A stretch of 16,769 bases of DNA from JAAFIP01 sp043769005 (GTDB lineage Bacteria > Pseudomonadota > Gammaproteobacteria > Burkholderiales > Burkholderiaceae_C), in contig JAYVJV010000042.1 in assembly GCA_043769005.1 (NCBI GenBank), positions 1 to 16,769 of the forward strand, read 5' to 3'. The notes under the pieces are model-generated. The model was not told where the DNA came from. It saw only the letters and a program-made list of their open reading frames with translations, and ran no database searches. Shown here one piece after another: positions 12,638 through 16,769 of this stretch. A program made the translations under genes and the position numbers. The number at the start of each line of letters is the position of its first letter. Position 1 is the stretch's first letter.

Positions 12638-13228
12638 ATGCGTACAACATTAATTCAAGCGGTTCAGCAGATTGCACAGCAGCAAGGCTCTGGGTTGCTG
12701 ATGGCGGTGGTGACGATTGCCGCGCAAGCAGACGACAGTGGCGACATGGTTGTCTGCATCAAAAACCCTGAGTTTTCCTTCTTTTTCAAGTCAGGCCAAT
12801 TGGTGTCGGTCATGTGCCGTGGGCTTCGGGGCGGCACGGCCTTGGCCAGAGTCGCGTTTATTGAGTCGGTTATCAGAACGCAATGGACCCCGCTGAGCCC
12901 CAACAGCATGGCTGTGACCGACCATACGCTGGGCACGAGCGCGCTGCTTGAGGCGCTGGGTGCATCCAAGCTGGCGCCGCCTACGATACCCGCCAGTGTG
13001 GCGCAAGCCCATGCCGATACGGTGCTGGCGCTGCGTATGCGCAGTGAGGTGGTCTTTGCGCAGGTGATGGGAGAGCGTGGCGACGCTGCACTCAAGCGCA
13101 TCCTGGCTCGCTACGATCCCAATAATGATATTGGCTCATTCACTGCCGCCTGCGTCGTTGCGCTGGCACCCATGGCGGGCGTGCCCAACGCCAAGGCCAT
13201 GATGACTCCGCCGAAGATCAACGTGTAA
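12638..13228 (+). CDS. Cytoplasmic protein with DUF4388-like N-terminal region
   Basis: A 196-residue protein without signal peptide or membrane helices. The N-terminal half (GSGLLMAVVTI, then FFFKSGQLVSVMCRGLRGGTAL, then QWTPLSPNS) follows the pattern of DUF4388-type domains: a strand pair reading 'gain function / show the stored input', then a gain-of-region helix, as in proteins linked to gliding and type IV pilus signalling. This is by eye and not certain. A linker at about 105-130 leads to a helical C-terminal part (LRMRSEVVFAQVMGERGDAALKRILARY) that I cannot place. The ATG at 12638 is taken over an upstream TTG at 12605; neither has a convincing ribosome site, so translation may depend on the membrane-protein gene before it. 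Confidence 0.6.
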   Translation: MRTTLIQAVQQIAQQQGSGLLMAVVTIAAQADDSGDMVVCIKNPEFSFFFKSGQLVSVMCRGLRGGTALARVAFIESVIRTQWTPLSPNSMAVTDHTLGTSALLEALGASKLAPPTIPASVAQAHADTVLALRMRSEVVFAQVMGERGDAALKRILARYDPNNDIGSFTAACVVALAPMAGVPNAKAMMTPPKINV

Positions 13229-13322
13229 ACACCGTACTATTTCATTGGGGCGCGGGTTGTGACAGCGAAAAAACAGAAGATGCCCAGCCCCAGAGCCCAT
13301 CTTCCCGAAAGATAATGGATGC

Positions 13323-13353
13323 TCTAGTTTGAAGGTATGTCCTCTAAACTAGA
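13323..13353. promoter_or_regulatory. Inverted repeat upstream of the hydrolase gene
   Basis: TCTAGTTT (13323-13330) and AAACTAGA (13346-13353) form a perfect 8-bp inverted repeat with a 15-bp spacer, ending 33 bp before the hydrolase ATG. The size fits an operator for a dimeric regulator. No T-run follows, so a terminator is less likely. Confidence 0.4.
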
Positions 13354-13386
13354 AAATATCTACCATTGTCTGTTGGAAGTAAATCC

Positions 13387-14190
13387 ATGCCCTCACTTGC
13401 ATTAGACCAGCTCACCACCGCCTATGACAGCTTTGGCCAAGGCTTGCATACCATCGTGATGGTACAAGGCTTGGGTCTGGATCGCCATACTTGGGGGGCG
13501 TTTGCGGCCCTGCTGGGCCAGCGCCACCGTGTGGTGACCTTCGATGCGCGTGGTGCAGGTCAGGCTCGCGATGCGGGCGAGCCTTTCAGCACACAAGACA
13601 TGGCGCGTGATGTTATTGCGCTGTGCCGCGCATTGGATTTGAAGCGCCCTGTGCTCTTGGGTTTTTCACTGGGTGGCTGCGTCGCACAGCATGTTGCAGC
13701 GTTAGCGCCAGACCTGCTGTCGGGCATGGTATTGCTTTCTAGCGTAGCGCGCCCCAGTGCACGCACGGCCCAGCTACTGGCCCTTTGGCGCGATATGGTT
13801 CATAGTGGCGCAGACCGCGCACTGTTGCTGCGCAACCAGCTTTTGTGGGCCAGTGAAGACCAGTTTTTTGCACAAGACGGTGCCCTACAGGCCACCATTG
13901 ATGCCGTCATGTCTCTGCCCCAGACGCATAGCGATTCTGGATTTATCCGCCAGGCCAACGCCTGTATCGCGCACGATGCGCGTCTGGCGTGCAGTGCCAT
14001 CCGCACCCCCACCTGCGTATTGGTGGGAGCGCAGGAGCGGGTTTTTTCTGTTTCCGAGGTGCAAGCACTGGCCACACTGATTCCTGCTGCCAGCTACCAA
14101 TGTCTGGACTTTGGTGGCCACAATGCCTGGCTGGAATACCCCGTCGAAGTGTCCACCGTTGTGGACACTTTTGTAACCCGTCTGCACTAG
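13387..14190 (+). CDS. Alpha/beta hydrolase
   Basis: A 267-residue alpha/beta-hydrolase-fold enzyme. Visible features are VMVQGLGLDRHTWGAFA (25-40, oxyanion-hole turn after strand 3), the nucleophile elbow GFSLGG with S94, a cap region at about 120-195 and the catalytic His in GGHNAWLE (H245). The position that normally carries the acid in VxVGxxDxxxS/P holds Glu (VLVGAQERVFSV, E217). Overall layout resembles 3-oxoadipate enol-lactonase (PcaD) and related esterases, but no pathway genes are adjacent, so the substrate is open. The ATG at 13387 has GGAAG nine bases before it; a TTG at 13366 is rejected. Confidence 0.88.
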   Translation: MPSLALDQLTTAYDSFGQGLHTIVMVQGLGLDRHTWGAFAALLGQRHRVVTFDARGAGQARDAGEPFSTQDMARDVIALCRALDLKRPVLLGFSLGGCVAQHVAALAPDLLSGMVLLSSVARPSARTAQLLALWRDMVHSGADRALLLRNQLLWASEDQFFAQDGALQATIDAVMSLPQTHSDSGFIRQANACIAHDARLACSAIRTPTCVLVGAQERVFSVSEVQALATLIPAASYQCLDFGGHNAWLEYPVEVSTVVDTFVTRLH

Positions 14191-14281
14191 CGCCTGACTT
14201 CTGGGTACCGCCTGCCAAAGAATAGGTTCAAGCCACTGGGCCGTGTAAGAAACCTCTCTAGCAGCGCGACCATCAGGCACT

Positions 14282-15295
14282 ATGGCATACCAAGCTCATT
14301 TATCTTCGCCGACCCGGGTTTTGAAATCCGTGGTTAAGTTACTGTGTCTTTGCGCTGCCCAGCTAAGCTATGTGGGCAGCAGTATGGCGATGGGTTTGAT
14401 GGTAGCGCCCGCCAGCCAGGCGCGCTGTGGTGTCGCACTCCCCGCCCAGATAACGCCGCCTGCAGCCAGTGCCAAACGGCTAGAGGGCAGCCAGGTGGTT
14501 CGGGGGCACAAAGATATTGTCTGGGCCTGGCTCGGCTCACCCACCAGCCGTTACCCGCACAAGGCTCTGGGTTCGGTGACCCATGCAGGCACTTTGCATG
14601 TGCTGGCAAGCTCTGCGCAGGGTTCACTGCAAGAGCTGGTGTACCGACTGCCACTGAACCGGGTGTTTGAAGACCTGACGGTGCGCCTGGTAGACATCGA
14701 TGCCGATGGGCGCGACGAAATGATCGTGATTGAGAGCGATGCTCTGCGCGGCTCTTCGGTGGTAGTGTTGGGGCTTCGTGCGCAGGCGCCCGACCAAGAC
14801 ACTGCGCAAGCCAAGCACCCCCAGCGCATTACCGAGCTGGCCCGCAGCGGGCCAACCGGGGGCACGTTTTATTGGCTCAACCCCGTGGGCGTGGCCGATT
14901 TTGATGGTGACGGACGGCTCGATATTGCCAGTGTGACGACCCCGCACGTCGGTGGCATTTTGAATTTGTACCGCTACCGCCCCCCGCTGCTGGAATCCTT
15001 TGCCAAAGTGATGGATGTCTCCAACCACCGCATGGGTGACCCCGAACAGGATCTGGCGGTGATCGTCACCCTGCCTGGACTACGGCCCACGGTCATCGTG
15101 CCCGATATGAGCCTGACTGCTTTACACGCGCTGCGTTGGGAAGCATCGGATGTCAAGGGCAGCACAGGGCGCTGGAAAGAGCTGGCTGACGTGATGACTT
15201 TGCCCGCCCGTGTGCAACGCATGCTGCCCTACCCCAACGGGGCCTGCGTGCTACTGGCAAATAACACCTGGCTTCAAGTCACCTTATCGCAGTGA
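14282..15295 (+). CDS. Exported FG-GAP/VCBS-type repeat protein
   Basis: A 337-residue protein with a basic N terminus and a hydrophobic stretch (VVKLLCLCAAQLSYVGSSMAMG, about 17-38) that looks like a signal peptide, probably cut near ASQA/R. Two Ca2+-type loops of the FG-GAP/VCBS class are clear: DIDADGRDEMIVIE (138-151) and DFDGDGRLDIA (206-216), each in the usual setting before a beta-strand. Such repeats build beta-propeller blades. The rest shows propeller-like strand patterns without further perfect loops. A role in surface binding or an assembly-type function is possible but not shown. It converges with the phosphatase-family gene, with only 13 bp between the stops. Confidence 0.75.
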   Translation: MAYQAHLSSPTRVLKSVVKLLCLCAAQLSYVGSSMAMGLMVAPASQARCGVALPAQITPPAASAKRLEGSQVVRGHKDIVWAWLGSPTSRYPHKALGSVTHAGTLHVLASSAQGSLQELVYRLPLNRVFEDLTVRLVDIDADGRDEMIVIESDALRGSSVVVLGLRAQAPDQDTAQAKHPQRITELARSGPTGGTFYWLNPVGVADFDGDGRLDIASVTTPHVGGILNLYRYRPPLLESFAKVMDVSNHRMGDPEQDLAVIVTLPGLRPTVIVPDMSLTALHALRWEASDVKGSTGRWKELADVMTLPARVQRMLPYPNGACVLLANNTWLQVTLSQ

Positions 15296-15308
15296 GGCCG
15301 TGGCCAAA

Positions 15309-15983
15309 TCACGCATAGGTCACCCAATCGGGCAACTCCTCCAAATGCGGTAGCGTGTTGTAGGTCACCAGCATATGCCGCTTGGGGGTAAAGGCAAACT
15401 CGCTGATGCTGCTGTTGCGAATGCGCAGGTTCAGCTCAATCGTGGTCTCGGGCGATGTACCCAGCACATGGCCCACCGCCGTGCTAATAGGGCCGCCGCT
15501 GCTGACGATGAGCACTTTGGCTTTGTCGTTGGCTGCGAACTGCTCACGCACATGGTCCAGGGCGCTGGTGATGCCTTTGACGAAATCGGGGTAGCTGGGC
15601 ATGCCCACAGGCTGCGTGCTGCCTTGCATCCAGGCGGTCAAGCCGATTTTGAGCAGACGAAAGTGATGGCGGTAGACCTCTGGACTGCGCTCTATGCTCA
15701 ATGGCTCTGGATGAACGGCTTTGACGACGGCTTCGCTGTCGTATTCATTCAAGCCACTCCATTCCAAAGGCTGGATGTCAAAGCCCGCACCTTGGCAAAT
15801 GCCCGCATAGGTTTGCGCATGGCGGCGCAGCGTGCCCATGAGCACGCCGTCAAACAGCATGCCTTTGGACTTGAAGTGCTCACCCAGGCGCACGGCCTGC
15901 TGCTGTCCCAGCGGGCTTAAGTTGTCATAGTCGGCTGCGCCAAAACTGGCTTGGCCGTGGCGCACGAGGTAAAGAGTTCCCAT
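15309..15983 (-). CDS. Histidine phosphatase family protein
   Basis: A 224-residue member of the histidine phosphatase (phosphoglycerate-mutase-like) superfamily. The N-terminal RHG motif (LVRHGQASFG, H9 as phospho-acceptor) and LSPLGQQQA are classic. The GTLRRHAQT segment keeps the second Arg, and GLNEYD carries a likely acid (E80). The motif that usually supplies the second catalytic His, VxSHGG, reads VSSGGPIS, with S162 where His is expected. I recall this variant in a subfamily annotated simply as 'histidine phosphatase family protein'. It may have altered activity. The substrate is unknown and no phosphosugar genes are adjacent. Confidence 0.9.
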   Translation of the reverse strand: MGTLYLVRHGQASFGAADYDNLSPLGQQQAVRLGEHFKSKGMLFDGVLMGTLRRHAQTYAGICQGAGFDIQPLEWSGLNEYDSEAVVKAVHPEPLSIERSPEVYRHHFRLLKIGLTAWMQGSTQPVGMPSYPDFVKGITSALDHVREQFAANDKAKVLIVSSGGPISTAVGHVLGTSPETTIELNLRIRNSSISEFAFTPKRHMLVTYNTLPHLEELPDWVTYA

Positions 15984-16098
15984 AACCGTATTGTGCCTTT
16001 GCCTGCGTCAGGAGCCTGTCACGCCGGGGCTAGCACACGGTTAGAAACCTGTTTTTTCATTAAATTGGGGTGAAGTCTTTTAAATATATGCGCGAGCA

Positions 16099-16115
16099 GC
16101 TACTGAATATATAGC
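16099..16115 (+). repeat. 17-bp mini-palindrome, intergenic copy
   Basis: GCTACTGAATATATAGC, with arms GCTAC and ATAGC. Closest to the rpoN copy (GCTACAGAATCCATAGC) and the only one of the four outside a coding region. Confidence 0.55.
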
Positions 16116-16187
16116 AGTAAATGTTGGCGGCAGCCTCACGGATGGGACAAAATTCACGGTTTGACACCGCTTGCAGCGATAGCCCGC

Positions 16188-16216
16188 TTGAAATGGGGGA
16201 GTTTAGCGTTTATGCT
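16188..16216 (+). promoter_or_regulatory. Sigma-70 promoter for the M48 lipoprotein gene
   Basis: TTGAAA (16188-16193), a 17-bp spacer and TATGCT (16211-16216). Five of six bases match at -35 and four of six at -10, with ideal spacing. It lies 44 bp upstream of the ATG at 16260. Confidence 0.6.
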
Positions 16217-16259
16217 TATTATCTACACCTTCATCTTCCGTTTTACCCACCTTCATCCT

Positions 16260-16769
16260 ATGCGCCACACCTTCACCGCTCTCGCGTTAGCTGCCTCCCT
16301 GCTCACTGCCTGTGGCAGCAAAGTTCAAAACCCCGTTTCGGGCCAATCCGAGCGCTCGGCCATGACTGAATCGGCAGAGGTCACTGAGGGCAAAAAGGGC
16401 CACTCGCAGGTGATGCAAGAGTACACCGCGCTGAACAACCCGCGCTTGCAGGCCTATGTGAACGACATTGGCCAGCGTCTGGCCAAGCTGTCGCACCGAC
16501 CTACCTTGCAATGGACTTTTACGGTGCTGGATAGCCCCGAGATCAACGCCTTTGCGTTGCCAGGTGGCTACATCTATATAACGCGCGGCATCATGGCCTA
16601 TATGGAGAGCGAGGCCGATTTGGCGGGCGTGATTGGCCATGAAATTGGCCATGTGACGGCGCGCCACGGCGCGCAGCGCGCTACGCGCCAGCAAAACGCG
16701 GGCATTGGCGTGCTGGCGGCCAGCGTGCTGGGCGTGCTGCTGGAGGCCAAGGGCGTGGGCGGCGCGAGC
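16260..16769 (+). CDS. M48 family metalloprotease lipoprotein (partial, 3' end outside window)
   Basis: The frame is open from the ATG at 16260 to the right edge, giving the first 170 residues. Residues 1-18 are a lipoprotein signal peptide with lipobox LTAC (C18). A segment typical of BepA/LoiP-type M48 peptidases follows: VMQEYTALNNPRLQAYVNDIGQRLAKLSHR, then INAFALPGGYIYITRG (95-110), and the zinc-binding HEIGH at 127-131. Homologues are outer-membrane-associated zinc proteases that degrade or help assemble misfolded outer-membrane proteins. The start is fixed by the signal peptide; no strong ribosome site precedes it. A good promoter lies 44 bp upstream. Whether the protein has C-terminal TPR repeats, as BepA does, cannot be seen here. 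Confidence 0.92.
   Translation, partial: MRHTFTALALAASLLTACGSKVQNPVSGQSERSAMTESAEVTEGKKGHSQVMQEYTALNNPRLQAYVNDIGQRLAKLSHRPTLQWTFTVLDSPEINAFALPGGYIYITRGIMAYMESEADLAGVIGHEIGHVTARHGAQRATRQQNAGIGVLAASVLGVLLEAKGVGGAS

Larger units (their letters stand above)
15984..16259. other. Divergent 276-bp intergenic region
   Basis: Between the phosphatase-family gene (minus) and the M48 gene (plus). It contains a 17-bp mini-palindrome at 16099-16115, a very AT-rich patch at about 16050-16120, and a good sigma-70 promoter at 16188-16216 driving the M48 gene. I see no supported RNA gene or ORF here; the open frame at 16121-16369 overlaps the M48 gene in the wrong frame. Confidence 0.6.

Noticed and set aside
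13276..13304. GAAGATG/CATCTTC inverted repeat as a terminator after the DUF4388-like gene
   Set aside because: 7-bp stem with a 15-nt loop and no T-run on either strand.
16024..16050. Small hairpin GGTT/AACC followed by a T-run on the plus strand
   Set aside because: Very short stem and no plus-strand gene ends nearby; probably chance in an AT-rich patch.
16161..16166. TTGACA as a -35 box upstream of the M48 gene
   Set aside because: No acceptable -10 hexamer at 16-18 bp; the TTGAAA/TATGCT pair downstream is better.

Overview
The window is about 16.8 kb of GC-rich chromosomal DNA. It looks like a betaproteobacterium of the order Burkholderiales, most likely family Comamonadaceae (Rhodoferax/Polaromonas-like). 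This rests on protein style, the lptAB-rpoN and pyk-fba-purC clusters, an orphan Bug/TctC solute-binding protein, and family-typical short repeats. It is mostly housekeeping sequence. I see no rRNA, tRNA, CRISPR array, prophage or insertion sequence.

Layout. (1) 1-3298, minus strand: lptA-lptB-(repeat)-rpoN-rlmL-like start. lptA/lptB overlap by 4 bp, as do rpoN and the rlmL-like gene; two 76-bp direct repeats separate lptB from rpoN. (2) 3299-3955: a small exported protein of unknown function sits where purE/purK on one side and lptC on the other would often be found. (3) 3956-7557, minus: pyk-fba-purC, with a clear intrinsic terminator after fba and a HexR-like palindrome upstream of pyk. 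(4) 7692-9663, minus: yraN, a diaA/gmhA-like SIS gene and a dolP-like double-BON lipoprotein, divergent from rsmI (9688-10599, plus). This is the same neighbourhood as in E. coli. (5) 10670-15295, plus: a less conserved accessory stretch with a Bug-type binding protein, a GIY-YIG-like protein coupled to it by ATGA, a palindrome-rich AT-rich gap, a small three-helix membrane protein, a DUF4388-like protein, an alpha/beta hydrolase and an FG-GAP/VCBS-type exported protein. (6) 15309-15983, minus: a histidine-phosphatase-family protein lacking the usual second catalytic histidine. (7) 16260 to the end, plus: the start of an M48 metalloprotease lipoprotein behind a good sigma-70 promoter.

How the genes fit together. 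Several serve the cell envelope: LptA/LptB in LPS export, the DolP-like lipoprotein, and the M48 lipoprotein in outer-membrane quality control. Pyk and Fba are lower-glycolysis/gluconeogenesis enzymes, PurC is in purine synthesis, and RsmI and the RlmL-like enzyme modify rRNA.

I found no clear new defence or mobile system. The most interesting items are a family of 17-bp GCTAC/TAGC mini-palindromes lying inside three coding regions, the SIS protein that combines DiaA context with intact GmhA catalytic residues, the double palindrome at 12110-12141, and the unassigned pair of genes at 12259-13228.
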